From an uncultured Collinsella sp. (GTDB lineage Bacteria > Actinomycetota > Coriobacteriia > Coriobacteriales > Coriobacteriaceae), in contig CALEBN010000028.1 in assembly GCA_937943045.1 (NCBI GenBank), forward strand, positions 1 to 32,422: a stretch of DNA of 32,422 nt, given 5' to 3'. Made by a program: the position numbers and the translations under genes. The notes beneath the pieces are model-generated. The model saw only the letters and a list, made by a program, of their open reading frames with translations. It made no database searches and was not told the DNA's origin. Shown here piece after piece: positions 9,212 through 17,590 of the stretch (position 1 is the first letter of the stretch; each line of letters begins with the position of its first letter).

Positions 9212-9232
9212 GACAGCTGTAAACCTAGGTGT
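9189..9232. promoter_or_regulatory. Perfect 19-bp inverted repeat, likely NiaR operator
   Basis: ACACCTAGGTTTACAGCTG (9189-9207) is followed by ACAAGA and then its exact reverse complement (9214-9232). Each arm itself contains two small palindromes, ACCTAGGT and CAGCTG. It covers the nad promoter, and the encoded NiaR is the obvious candidate to bind it; that link is inference. It could also influence the divergent response-regulator gene. Confidence 0.75.
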
Positions 9233-9439
9233 AAAGTTGAAATAAAGATTCAATCATGCGGCAGGTCCATTTTCGAACTGGCAAGCTGAGGATAGTCGAG
9301 CTCTCGATAGCGCAGGAGGCATCTTTCGCCACCGCAATACTGCTCGGCGCGAGTTGCGCACCGTGGGGCGCAAACGGGATGTTCCTCCGCGGGCGGCGCG
9401 CACCCAATGTGGCAAAATCGAACTACTAAGGGGGCTCGA

Positions 9440-10162
9440 ATGCTCAAGATTATCGCCTGCGACGACGACGTCGCTTTTCTAGATAGACTGCACCGGATGA
9501 TCGACCGCTGGTCGACCGAGACGGGCACGGCAGTCGACGTTGCGCTCGTCACGCGCGGCGAGGACCTGCTGGCCCGCCATGCTGCATCGCGCGCCGACAT
9601 CATTCTGCTCGACATGATCATGCCGCTCGTCAACGGCATGGACACCGCGCGGGAGTTGCGCCAATCCGATACCGCTGTGCGTCTGGTGTTCCTCACCTCA
9701 TCGCCCGAGTTCGCGCTGGAGTCCTATGAGGTCCGCGCCTTCGACTACCTGCTCAAGCCCGTAACGTACGAACGCCTGGCGCAACTGCTCGACGAGCTTT
9801 CGAGCATGCGACCCGCCGTGACCGACGAGCTCGTAACCAAAACGTCCTTTGGCTACCATGCCCTGCGCCTGTCCGATATCGAATATGCCGAGGCCCGCAA
9901 CAAGCACGTGGTATTCCACCTGCGCGACGGGCGCGACATCGAGGCGCTCGAGCCGTTCCGCAACATCGAGGACCAGCTGGCCAAAAACGCAAGCTTCTTT
10001 AAATGTCACCGTAGCTACCAGGTCAACCTGCGCAATATCGATCACTTCAACCGTACGGATATCGTCATGCGCTCGGGCGCTTGCATCCCGCTGGCGCGCA
10101 GCTGCAAGCAGGGTTTCCAGGATGCCTACTTTGCGGCACGGTTCGAGGGCGGGAGGCGCTAA
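9440..10162 (+). CDS. LytTR-family response regulator (AgrA/LytR type)
   Basis: This 240-residue regulator has an N-terminal receiver domain (about residues 2-115). Its acidic pocket is CDDD, the phospho-acceptor is Asp58 in IILLDMIMP, and a FLTSS motif and the lysine in YLLKPV follow. A LytTR DNA-binding domain occupies about residues 135-232 (DIEYAEARNKHVVFHLRDG, then FFKCHRSYQVNLRNI). The start MLKIIACDDD at 9440 has AAGGGGG upstream. The stop overlaps the sensor-kinase start (TAATG). No agrB/agrD-like peptide genes were seen nearby, so the signal is unknown. Confidence 0.93.
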   Translation: MLKIIACDDDVAFLDRLHRMIDRWSTETGTAVDVALVTRGEDLLARHAASRADIILLDMIMPLVNGMDTARELRQSDTAVRLVFLTSSPEFALESYEVRAFDYLLKPVTYERLAQLLDELSSMRPAVTDELVTKTSFGYHALRLSDIEYAEARNKHVVFHLRDGRDIEALEPFRNIEDQLAKNASFFKCHRSYQVNLRNIDHFNRTDIVMRSGACIPLARSCKQGFQDAYFAARFEGGRR

Positions 10163-11439
10163 TGCTCCCCACGACCGAGATGATGCTTTGGGCAATTCAC
10201 CACGCAACAACCCTACTTTTTGGCGTTTTTGCCTCGGCGGCGCTCTGCGGTATCGAGATCAACCGGCGTCATGCGCTTGAGCTCGTGATGGTCGGCGCCG
10301 TAACCGGATGCGCATTCGGCCTCGCCAATGCCGTCGGCGGCGAGCTTTTCGCCCGTCAGGTATATCCACTCGTCGTGCATCTGCCGCTCGTCATCTATCT
10401 GTGCGCGCGCTATCGCCTGAGCCCGCTGCTCGTTATGCTGGGCGTCACCAGTGCTTATCTGAGCTGCCAGTTCAGCAACTGGATGGGCATCGCCGCGCTC
10501 GCCGCCACCGACTCGCAAATCGCGTACTACGTGGCACGCATTATCACCACGGCCGTCGTCTTTGCAATCCTGCTGCATTGGGCCAGCGACATCGGCCCGC
10601 GCCTGGCGGTTAAAAGCCCCACCGAGCTCGAGATTCTGCTCATCCTGCCGCTCGTCTATTACATCTTTGACTACGCCACTAACGTCTACACCACGCTCTT
10701 CCACTCGGGCTCCGTGGTGACGGTTGAGTTTTTGGCGTTTGCGCTTTGCGCGTTCTACCTTATGTTTCTTGCTGTGTATCTGCGCGAATACGAGGCGAAG
10801 GAAATCGCCGAGCGCGAGCGCTGGATGCTCACGACCCGCGACAACGCAGCCATCAAGGAGCTCGAGGCTTGGCGCCAATCTGGACGCGAGCTTTCGGTCC
10901 TCCGCCATGACATGCGGCACTTCCTGCGCGGCCTTGCGGCTTTGATCGAGGAGGGCCACATCGACGAGGCGCTCGAACGCATCGACGAGCTCTGCGAGAC
11001 GAACGACCGCACCGCCGTGCGCCGATACTGCGCCAACGACACGGTCAATATCGCGCTTTCGTCATTTAGCTCCGATATCAACCGAAACGGCATCGCCGCC
11101 GATTTGCGCGCCGCCGTGCCCGAGAGCGTCCATGTAGCCGACGTCGATCTGTTTAGCGTGCTCTCTAACGCCCTGGACAACGCCATCGTCGCCGCAAGCG
11201 CCGCTCCCCAGGGCAAGCGATTTGTCGAACTGGACCTGCGTTGCGAGGACGGTCAACTGCTCCTTTTGGTCTCCAACACGTTTGGGCGCCCGCCGCGCAT
11301 GGTCGACGGCATGCCCGTAGCCGGGCACACCGGACACGGCTTTGGAACCAAGAGCATTAAGCTTGCCGTCGAGCGCATGAACGGCAACTGCCAGTTCCGC
11401 ATCAACGGCGACCGATTTGAGCTGCGCGCCGTGATGTAA
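10162..11439 (+). CDS. Membrane sensor histidine kinase, AgrC/GHKL type
   Basis: This 425-residue protein has an N-terminal half with about six hydrophobic segments (residues ~8-30, 38-58, 68-85, 88-112, 122-142, 157-207). A charged linker leads to the phospho-acceptor His249 in VLRHDMRHFLRGL. The GHKL ATPase domain has its N box at about 336-340 (NALDNAI) and a GHGFGTKSIK glycine-rich box near the C terminus. This is the architecture of AgrC-like peptide-sensing kinases. It starts on the ATG overlapping the stop of its cognate regulator. The ligand is not identifiable from sequence. Confidence 0.92.
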   Translation: MLPTTEMMLWAIHHATTLLFGVFASAALCGIEINRRHALELVMVGAVTGCAFGLANAVGGELFARQVYPLVVHLPLVIYLCARYRLSPLLVMLGVTSAYLSCQFSNWMGIAALAATDSQIAYYVARIITTAVVFAILLHWASDIGPRLAVKSPTELEILLILPLVYYIFDYATNVYTTLFHSGSVVTVEFLAFALCAFYLMFLAVYLREYEAKEIAERERWMLTTRDNAAIKELEAWRQSGRELSVLRHDMRHFLRGLAALIEEGHIDEALERIDELCETNDRTAVRRYCANDTVNIALSSFSSDINRNGIAADLRAAVPESVHVADVDLFSVLSNALDNAIVAASAAPQGKRFVELDLRCEDGQLLLLVSNTFGRPPRMVDGMPVAGHTGHGFGTKSIKLAVERMNGNCQFRINGDRFELRAVM

Positions 11440-11499
11440 GGGCGCGACAAGCCGGTGCCGCGCTCGACCCGCCAGGGCCGCCTTGCCGGCGCCAGTCCG

Positions 11500-12075
11500 C
11501 TACAGCGGCGCGGCCGCCGGGGTCAGCTGCTTGATGTAGGCCCACATGCGTTGCTTGGCGGCTCTGTCAGTAAGCGCCGCCTCAAAACCGTCGAGCGCGA
11601 GCACGCGACGACCCTGCACATGGGCGACCAAGCCGGGCTTGAGCATAGCGGTATCAAAGTCGTCGATTGCCACAAGCATGTCGGCATAGGTCTCGCGCAT
11701 GGTATCGGCCGCGCGATCGTCCAGCAGCAGGACCGCCTCGGGGTCCAAGGCCTCGAGCGCCTCGCGGAACAACTCGCACGGCAGGCCCTCGCCTACCGCA
11801 ACCACTCCGTCGCCCGCGCCGGCAACACTTGCCAGCACGCAGAAATCTTCGGGCGCGTAGCCGATGGCACCGAGCGCCTTGCGCAGCGCGGCGCCGTCCG
11901 GACCGGCAGCCAGCTCGCCGCCCGCACGCTCGGCATCGTCTAAATCACCTTTTACCAGCACAATCGGCGAGCACGCGTTGCCCGCGATACGCACACCGCG
12001 ACCCGCGAGCGATGCGAGCTCCTGCTCGGTCGCCTGGGCGATGGCTTCTTTTTTCTGGCTTTGTGACGTGGGCAT
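11500..12075 (-). CDS. Uncharacterised 191-aa protein, possibly uracil-DNA-glycosylase-like
   Basis: The family is not firmly recognised. The protein has a charged N terminus, no signal peptide and no membrane segments. The middle (GAIGYAPEDFCVLASV) and the later ALDPEAVLLLDDRAADTMRE faintly recall the alpha/beta fold of family-4-like uracil-DNA glycosylases, but no catalytic motif or Fe-S cysteine set is clear. The ATG at 12075 is chosen because GGAGAG lies just upstream and a perfect TATAAT (12104-12109) would be covered by any longer start. It converges with the sensor-kinase gene and diverges from thioredoxin. Confidence 0.7.
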   Translation of the reverse strand: MPTSQSQKKEAIAQATEQELASLAGRGVRIAGNACSPIVLVKGDLDDAERAGGELAAGPDGAALRKALGAIGYAPEDFCVLASVAGAGDGVVAVGEGLPCELFREALEALDPEAVLLLDDRAADTMRETYADMLVAIDDFDTAMLKPGLVAHVQGRRVLALDGFEAALTDRAAKQRMWAYIKQLTPAAAPL

Positions 12076-12103
12076 GCGCTCTCCAATCGTTTGCGTGCCC
12101 ACC

Positions 12104-12109
12104 ATTATA
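12104..12109 (-). promoter_or_regulatory. -10 box for the 191-aa gene
   Basis: On the minus strand this is a perfect TATAAT about 29 nt before the ATG at 12075. No good -35 box is visible 17 nt upstream. Confidence 0.4.
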
Positions 12110-12128
12110 TAAAAGAGCCGACCGCGAG

Positions 12129-12157
12129 TGGTTGCATTGCGGGCCGTTGGGTATAAG
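12129..12157 (+). promoter_or_regulatory. Possible thioredoxin promoter
   Basis: TGGTTG (12129-12134) and TATAAG (12152-12157) are separated by 17 nt, upstream of the trxA start at 12212. The -35 match is weak. Confidence 0.35.
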
Positions 12158-12211
12158 CACGGTCGTACTGAGTTTTACGCGGCTGAGCCGCGTCGCACTA
12201 TGGAGGTCACC

Positions 12212-12532
12212 ATGGCTGACATTAAGCAGATTACCCCCGAGAACTTCGATTCCGTCGTTAACGGCAGCCTTCCCGTGCTGGTTGATTTTTGGGCACCGTG
12301 GTGCGGTCCCTGCCGCTCGCTCTCGCCCATTGTTGACGAAGTAGCCGACGAGCTGGCCGGCAAGCTTGCCGTCGCCAAATGCAACGTCGACGACAATCAG
12401 GACCTGGCCATGAAGTTTGGCGTCATGAGCATCCCCACGCTGGTTGTCTTTAAGAACGGCGAGGAAGTTGACCGCTCCGTTGGCGCGCTGCCCAAGGCCA
12501 GGCTGCAGGCGCTGCTTGAGAAGCACCTGTAA
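12212..12532 (+). CDS. trxA: Thioredoxin
   Basis: This 106-residue cytoplasmic disulfide reductase has the canonical active site WCGPC, with Cys31 and Cys34, preceded by PVLVDFWAP. The cis-proline lies in GVMSIPTLVVFKNG. The start at 12212 (MADIKQITPE) is set by GGAGGT 5 nt upstream; longer in-frame starts would include the promoter. It appears monocistronic, with hairpins after the stop at 12559-12577 and 12643-12677. Confidence 0.96.
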   Translation: MADIKQITPENFDSVVNGSLPVLVDFWAPWCGPCRSLSPIVDEVADELAGKLAVAKCNVDDNQDLAMKFGVMSIPTLVVFKNGEEVDRSVGALPKARLQALLEKHL

Positions 12533-12558
12533 TACGCCGGTCATGTGCTGCCGTCCAT

Positions 12559-12577
12559 GAGCGGTTTTGCGCCGCTC
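12559..12577. other. Small hairpin downstream of trxA
   Basis: GAGCGG and CCGCTC form a perfect 6-bp stem around TTTTGCG shortly after the trxA stop. There is no T-run, so termination probably occurs at the stronger hairpin 12643-12677. Confidence 0.4.
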
Positions 12578-12642
12578 ACCGGAGAGCCGGGTGCTGCGCC
12601 CGCGACCACGGATAATATGGTAATCACAAACAGCCCCCAGTG

Positions 12643-12677
12643 AACGGGTGCGGGTCAGACGGACTCGCACCCGTTTT
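12643..12677 (+). terminator. Rho-independent terminator after trxA
   Basis: AACGGGTGCGGGTC (12643-12656) pairs with 12662-12675 (13 Watson-Crick pairs and one G-U) around a 5-nt loop, followed by TTTTCTT. Confidence 0.85.
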
Positions 12678-12752
12678 CTTATGCGGTAGCGCCCCGTGCG
12701 GGCGTAGTAGAATCTGAACCACTGGATTGCCCCGAGCATAAGGAGATTTCCC

Positions 12753-13001
12753 ATGCATGACGTCGGAATGAACATGAGCCAGCTTGCCATGAGCGTCAAG
12801 CAGGTCGACGACACCATCGAGCTCGCCCACGAGTGGAGCCATCAGCTGCTGCATGCGACCGAGAACTTTGATATGGAGCGCATTGGCGCCAAGCTCGAGG
12901 CCGCCATGGCGGCGCTCCACGAGGCACACGACGCACTCGAGGGCTATGAGGAGGCCATCGAGGCCGACCATAACTCTGTTGGCTCCGTAAAGCTGGTGTA
13001 G
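12753..13001 (+). CDS. Small protein of unknown function, coupled to nikR
   Basis: This 82-residue protein is mostly helical by composition and has no cysteine, signal peptide or membrane segment. It contains several His residues (MHDVG, LAHEWSHQLLHATENF, ALHEAHDALEG) and an amphipathic coiled-coil-like pattern. The family is not recognised. AAGGAG precedes the ATG. Its stop is one base before the GTG of nikR, so the two genes are co-translated. Context suggests a role linked to nickel or hydrogenase metabolism, which is inference only. Confidence 0.8.
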   Translation: MHDVGMNMSQLAMSVKQVDDTIELAHEWSHQLLHATENFDMERIGAKLEAAMAALHEAHDALEGYEEAIEADHNSVGSVKLV

Positions 13002-13002
13002 C

Positions 13003-13515
13003 GTGGCCGAGCACGAGCACGCCTGCGATCGCGAGCACGAGCATCCGCACGGGCCGACCGGCAACGTGGGCTGCCGTTGCAGCGGCTCCGCCTCAGAGCT
13101 GGTCCGTTTTTCGGTCACCGCGCCCGACGACCTGCTGCGCCGCTTTGACGAGCAGATTGCGCGCCGCGGCGACGTTGCCAACCGTTCCGAGGCCGTGCGC
13201 GACCTGATTCGCACCTCGATTGCCAAGGAGCAGATGCGAACGCCCGACGAGCAGGTCATCGGGTCGCTCACCATGATTTACGACCATCACACCGGCGACC
13301 TGACGCGCCGTCTGGACGAGGTGCAGCACGACTACACCGACGAGATCGTATCGACCATGCATGTGCATCTGGATCACCACAACTGCTTGGAGATTCTGGC
13401 GCTTAAGGGTCGCGGCGAGCGTGTCTACGAGCTGGCCGACCGTCTACTGGGCCTGCGCGGCGTTAAACACGGCGAGCTCACCTGCGCCGCCACCGAGCAG
13501 AGCCTGGGGCTGTAA
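13003..13515 (+). CDS. nikR: Nickel-responsive regulator NikR with His/Cys-rich N-terminal extension
   Basis: This 170-residue ribbon-helix-helix repressor is longer than the typical 130-150. The DNA-binding domain spans about residues 34-75 (VRFSVTAPDDLLRRFDEQ, RSEAVRDLIR). The C-terminal ACT-like domain carries the square-planar nickel set His109, His120, His122 and Cys128 in the canonical H-x10-HxH-x5-C spacing. The first 33 residues are unusual, with His at 4, 6, 12, 14 and 16 and Cys at 8, 24 and 26, suggesting an extra metal site. The start is GTG, one base after the preceding stop, with no good ribosome-binding site of its own. Genes for hydrogenase maturation follow. Confidence 0.93.
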   Translation: MAEHEHACDREHEHPHGPTGNVGCRCSGSASELVRFSVTAPDDLLRRFDEQIARRGDVANRSEAVRDLIRTSIAKEQMRTPDEQVIGSLTMIYDHHTGDLTRRLDEVQHDYTDEIVSTMHVHLDHHNCLEILALKGRGERVYELADRLLGLRGVKHGELTCAATEQSLGL

Positions 13516-13563
13516 CGGCACACGACTGCCAATAAGGGACAGGTTTCGATGAAGGAGGGTCGC

Positions 13564-16035
13564 ATGCGACGTGTGCATATCCATGTAACGGGCATTGTGC
13601 AGGGCGTCGGCATGCGACCGTTTGTGTATCGCGAGGCCATGGCGCACGGCATTTGCGGCTGGGTGCTCAACGCGGGCGATGGCGTGCATATCGAAGCGCA
13701 CGCTCTAAGCGAGTCGCTCGACGAATTTATCGCCGCGCTTTCCGAGCATGCGCCTGCGGCGTCTCGCGTGGAGCATGTCGAGGTTGTGGACCTAGCACCC
13801 GGCAACTGGGACGCCGCTAACGAGCAGGGCTTTCGCATTGTGGCGTCGCAGGATCAAACTGCCCACACGACGCTCATCTCGCCCGACATCGCCACGTGCG
13901 ACGACTGCCTGCGCGAGCTGTTCGACCCCGCCGACCGACGCTTTCACTATCCCTTTATCAACTGCACCAACTGCGGACCGCGCTTTACCATCATTCGCTC
14001 GCTGCCCTATGACCGAGCGGCCACCTCGATGGATCGCTTTCCCATGTGCCCCACCTGCGCCGCAGAGTATGCCGACCCGCTCGATCGGCGGTTTCACGCG
14101 CAGCCCGATGCCTGTTTTGATTGCGGACCGCATATTACGTGGCGCGAGGCGGACCGCGGCGTTGCGCCAGCGGTCGTCAACGCAACACCGGCCGTCGGCT
14201 CCACGCGCGAGGCCAGCGATGCCATCATCGAACGCTGCGTCGAGCTGCTGGCAGACGGCGGCATCGTCGCCATCAAGGGTCTAGGCGGATTCCACCTGGC
14301 CTGCGATGCCACCAACGAACAGGCGGTGCGCGAGTTGCGCCGTCGCAAGCGTCGCAGCAACAAGCCGCTTGCCGTTATGGTGCGAAGCCTTGCCGACGCC
14401 GAGCGCCTGTGTCATATCGATGGCATTGAGCGCAACCTGCTGGCCGGCAGTGTTCGTCCCATTGTGCTGCTGCGTCGCCGCGCAGCCGGCAACGACGCCC
14501 ACAGCTCCCCCAACGCCCTCGAACTCGCGCCATCCGTCGCGCACGACTTGCCCGAGCTTGGCGTCATGCTCCCCTACACCCCGCTTCAACATTTGCTGCT
14601 CGCCGCAGCCGCGGCGCACGGCATGAGCGCACTCGTCATGACCAGCGGAAACCTGAGCGAAGAGCCCATCGAGACCGACGATGCCCTTGCATGGGAGCAC
14701 CTTGTTGCCGCCGGCATCGCCGATGCGCTGCTCGGTAACGACCGCGCGATTCTGTCGCGCTACGACGACTCCGTGGTACGCGTAGTCGACGGGGTCGTCA
14801 TGCCCGTGCGCCGCGCACGCGGATATGCGCCGCAGCCGCTGTCGTTGCCGGCGCTCGACAACGCCACGCCCTGTGTGCTCGCCTGCGGGCCGCAGCAAAA
14901 AGCCACGATCGCACTCACGCGCGAGGACACCGACGGCCATGCGGCCTGTTTTGTGTCGCAGCATATCGGCGATGTCGAAAACGGCGCGACTTTCGATGCT
15001 TGGAGCGCCGCACGCACGCGTCTGGAAAGCCTCTTTGACCTGGCGCCTGCCGCCTTGGCATGCGACATGCATCCCAGTTATCTGTCGAGCCAATGGGCGC
15101 GCGAGCAGGCACGGGAGCACAATCTGCCGCTTATCGAAGTCCAGCACCATCATGCGCACATCGCGAGCGTCATGGCAGAGGCGATTGCCGCAGGCCGGCT
15201 TGCGCCCGATACACGCGTCCTCGGCATCGCCTTCGACGGCACGGGTGCCGGCACCGATGGCACCATATGGGGCGGTGAGTTTCTTGTCGCCCATCTCGCC
15301 GATTTTGAGCGCGTCGCGCATCTGCGCACCTGGGCGCTTCCCGGTGGCGCCGCATCCGTACACGATGCCCGCCGCAACGCCTTTGCCCTGCTCAGCGAGC
15401 TCGACCTGCTCGAGCACCCGGGAGCCGTGGGGCTCTTGAACAGCCTTGACGAGCAAACGCGCAGCATAACGGCAACGATGATCGAGCGCGGCATCAACAG
15501 TCCGCGCACCAGCAGTATGGGTCGCCTGTTTGATGCCGCAGCCGCGATTTTGGGCATTTGCGGCCAGGCAACCTACGAGGGCGAACCCGCCATCGAGCTC
15601 GAAGCCGCCGCTTGGCGTGCACTGGACGGCAAAATCGCCCGTTTTCCCGACGACAACGTCGGCTATTCCACATCTGGCCCATCGTGGCTGGACGGCCCCG
15701 ATGTGCTGGACCAGAAAGCACTCTTTGAGGCACTTTTGGAGGGAATTGAAGCCGGAGCGCCCGCCGACAGGCTCGCACTCGACTTCCATGTCGCCGTCGC
15801 GCGCTCCTCGGCGCGCATCGCCACCGAAATCTGCGCGCGCGAGGGCATTGGCACCGTCGCGCTCTCGGGCGGCGTGTTCATGAACCGACTTCTGCTCCAG
15901 CTCCTCACCCGCGAGCTCAAATACGCGGGCCTTGCTGTCTTGGTCCCCCACACCGTACCCGTCAATGACGGCTGCATCGCCTACGGTCAGGCGGCGGTCG
16001 CAAGCGCTCGTCTTGCGCAGATTGCATCGCAGTAG
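13564..16035 (+). CDS. hypF: Carbamoyltransferase HypF
   Basis: HypF makes thiocarbamate on HypE from carbamoyl phosphate, the first step in building the CN ligands of [NiFe]-hydrogenase. This 823-residue protein has all four parts in order. An acylphosphatase domain comes first (residues ~1-90, GIVQGVGMRPFVYREA). Next are two zinc-finger-like motifs (CDDC near 112, CTNC, CPTC near 162, CFDC near 185), then a YrdC-like domain (~205-390). A Kae1/carbamoyltransferase domain with HHHAHIASVMAE near residue 527 completes the protein. The ATG at 13564 is set by AAGGAGGG; an ATG at 13549 lies upstream of that site. Confidence 0.97.
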   Translation: MRRVHIHVTGIVQGVGMRPFVYREAMAHGICGWVLNAGDGVHIEAHALSESLDEFIAALSEHAPAASRVEHVEVVDLAPGNWDAANEQGFRIVASQDQTAHTTLISPDIATCDDCLRELFDPADRRFHYPFINCTNCGPRFTIIRSLPYDRAATSMDRFPMCPTCAAEYADPLDRRFHAQPDACFDCGPHITWREADRGVAPAVVNATPAVGSTREASDAIIERCVELLADGGIVAIKGLGGFHLACDATNEQAVRELRRRKRRSNKPLAVMVRSLADAERLCHIDGIERNLLAGSVRPIVLLRRRAAGNDAHSSPNALELAPSVAHDLPELGVMLPYTPLQHLLLAAAAAHGMSALVMTSGNLSEEPIETDDALAWEHLVAAGIADALLGNDRAILSRYDDSVVRVVDGVVMPVRRARGYAPQPLSLPALDNATPCVLACGPQQKATIALTREDTDGHAACFVSQHIGDVENGATFDAWSAARTRLESLFDLAPAALACDMHPSYLSSQWAREQAREHNLPLIEVQHHHAHIASVMAEAIAAGRLAPDTRVLGIAFDGTGAGTDGTIWGGEFLVAHLADFERVAHLRTWALPGGAASVHDARRNAFALLSELDLLEHPGAVGLLNSLDEQTRSITATMIERGINSPRTSSMGRLFDAAAAILGICGQATYEGEPAIELEAAAWRALDGKIARFPDDNVGYSTSGPSWLDGPDVLDQKALFEALLEGIEAGAPADRLALDFHVAVARSSARIATEICAREGIGTVALSGGVFMNRLLLQLLTRELKYAGLAVLVPHTVPVNDGCIAYGQAAVASARLAQIASQ

Positions 16036-16169
16036 CTCGCCCTCACACGCCGCTGTGCCCAGCCGTCTCACAGGCGTAACGCGTTTGCCCGCAAACCCCG
16101 CGAGCGCTACCATCAACTGATGGATTATTGAGCGCCTATCCAGCGCAAAGCGTCTAAAAGGGGAACAAT

Positions 16170-16430
16170 ATGTGCCTTGCCGTTCCCGGTAAAGTAGTCA
16201 AACGCGACGACGACCTCAAGGCCACCGTCGACATGATGGGCATCGAGCGCCCCGTGTCGCTACGACTCGTGCCGACGGCGCAGGTTGGCGACTATATTCT
16301 CGTACACGCCGGCTTTGGCATCCAGATTGTCGACGAGCAGGAAGCGCAGGAGACGCTCGAGCTCGTTAATGCCATGACCGAGCTGATCGAAGAAGACCAA
16401 CTGGTCAGCAACCCGGCCGAGGCATACTAG
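16170..16430 (+). CDS. hypC: Hydrogenase maturation chaperone HypC
   Basis: HypC works with HypD to assemble and deliver the Fe(CN)2CO unit to the hydrogenase large subunit. This 86-residue protein begins MCLAVPGKV, whose Cys2 is the essential metal-binding residue. The OB-fold core (VGDYILVHAGFGIQIVDE) follows. AAGGGGAAC precedes the ATG. Its TAG overlaps the GTG start of hypD by one base, so HypC and HypD are translationally coupled. Confidence 0.97.
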   Translation: MCLAVPGKVVKRDDDLKATVDMMGIERPVSLRLVPTAQVGDYILVHAGFGIQIVDEQEAQETLELVNAMTELIEEDQLVSNPAEAY

Positions 16431-17542
16431 TGGCGGCCGGACAGCCGGCGCGCTCCGGTATCGACTTTTCGGCATTTCGCGATTCCAAGCTGGCCCGCGA
16501 GCTCATCGAACGCATCCATGAACTCGTCGGCGACCGCACCATCAACCTTATGGAAGTCTGCGGCACGCACACCGTGAGCATCGGCCGCTATGGCTTTCGC
16601 TCCATTATGCCAGCCGGGCTCAAGCTGCTGAGTGGCCCGGGGTGCCCCGTCTGCGTAACCGCCAACCGCGACATCGACCACGCGATCGCGCTCGCCAACA
16701 TAGACGGCGCCATCATCACCACCTTTGGCGACATGATGCGCGTGCCCGGATCGTCCACCTCGCTCGCTGCGCAAAAGGCGGCAGGGCGCGACATCCGCAT
16801 CGTCTATTCCCCGCTCGACGCGCTCGACATCGCCGAGCAAAGCCCCGATCGTCCGGTCATTTTTATGGGCGTGGGCTTTGAGACCACAACGCCCACCATC
16901 GCCGCCGCCATCTTGGAGGCCGAGGCACGCGGGCTTTTGAACTTTTCGGTCTATTGCGCCCACAAGACCACGCCGCCGGCGTTGCGCGCCATCGCCAACG
17001 ACCCCGAGACCGCCATCGACGGCTTTATCCTGCCGGGCCACGTCGCCACCATCACGGGCTTGGCGCCCTTTAGCTTTTTGGTCGACGAGTTCAATACCCC
17101 GGGCGTGGTCACGGGATTTGAACCGGTCGATATCCTGCAGGGCATCTGCATGCTGGTCCAGATGGTTGTCGAGGGCAGGCCCGCGATCGACAACGCCTAC
17201 CGCCGTGGCGTCAACGCAGACGGCAACCCCGTGGCGCGCCAGCTGGTCGAGCAGGTGTTTGAGCCATGCGGCACCACGTGGCGCGGGCTGGGGCCGATTG
17301 CCAACTCGGGCCTTTCTATCCGCCCCGAGTTCTCGCGCTTTGATGCCCGCGCTCGCTTTGACGTGCCCGTTGAGGCGACGGTCGAGCCGCGTGGATGCCG
17401 CTGCGGCGACGTGCTGCGCGGGGCCATTACGCCGAACAGCTGCCCGCTCTTTGGCCGCACCTGCACGCCCGAGCACCCCGTCGGACCGTGCATGGTGAGC
17501 TCCGAGGGCAGCTGCGCGGCGTACTACCGCTACCGTAACTAG
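16430..17542 (+). CDS. hypD: Hydrogenase maturation protein HypD
   Basis: HypD is the redox-active scaffold on which the Fe(CN)2CO group is assembled. The 370 residues carry the conserved NLMEVCGTHTVSIGR segment, GPGCPVCVTA near residue 70, FMGVGFETTTPTIAA and ILPGHVATI. The C-terminal [4Fe-4S] region contains GCRCGDVL, then CPLFGRTC and GPCMVSSEGSC. The start is the GTG overlapping the hypC stop codon (TAGTG); no internal ATG has better support. Confidence 0.97.
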   Translation: MAAGQPARSGIDFSAFRDSKLARELIERIHELVGDRTINLMEVCGTHTVSIGRYGFRSIMPAGLKLLSGPGCPVCVTANRDIDHAIALANIDGAIITTFGDMMRVPGSSTSLAAQKAAGRDIRIVYSPLDALDIAEQSPDRPVIFMGVGFETTTPTIAAAILEAEARGLLNFSVYCAHKTTPPALRAIANDPETAIDGFILPGHVATITGLAPFSFLVDEFNTPGVVTGFEPVDILQGICMLVQMVVEGRPAIDNAYRRGVNADGNPVARQLVEQVFEPCGTTWRGLGPIANSGLSIRPEFSRFDARARFDVPVEATVEPRGCRCGDVLRGAITPNSCPLFGRTCTPEHPVGPCMVSSEGSCAAYYRYRN

Positions 17543-17590
17543 CCTGGACGCACCCGCACACTGGCACCACCCACGATTGGAGTTTTGGAT

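Noticed and set aside
9148..9260. NAD-sensing riboswitch before nadA
   Set aside because: The only structure is a perfect DNA palindrome overlapping the promoter and lying mostly upstream of the predicted transcript, which fits a protein operator.
12600..12625. GATAATATGG as a promoter for the gene at 12753
   Set aside because: It lies upstream of the terminator 12643-12677 and has no -35 partner; TAGAAT at 12708-12713 is closer but also lacks a -35 box, so neither was annotated.
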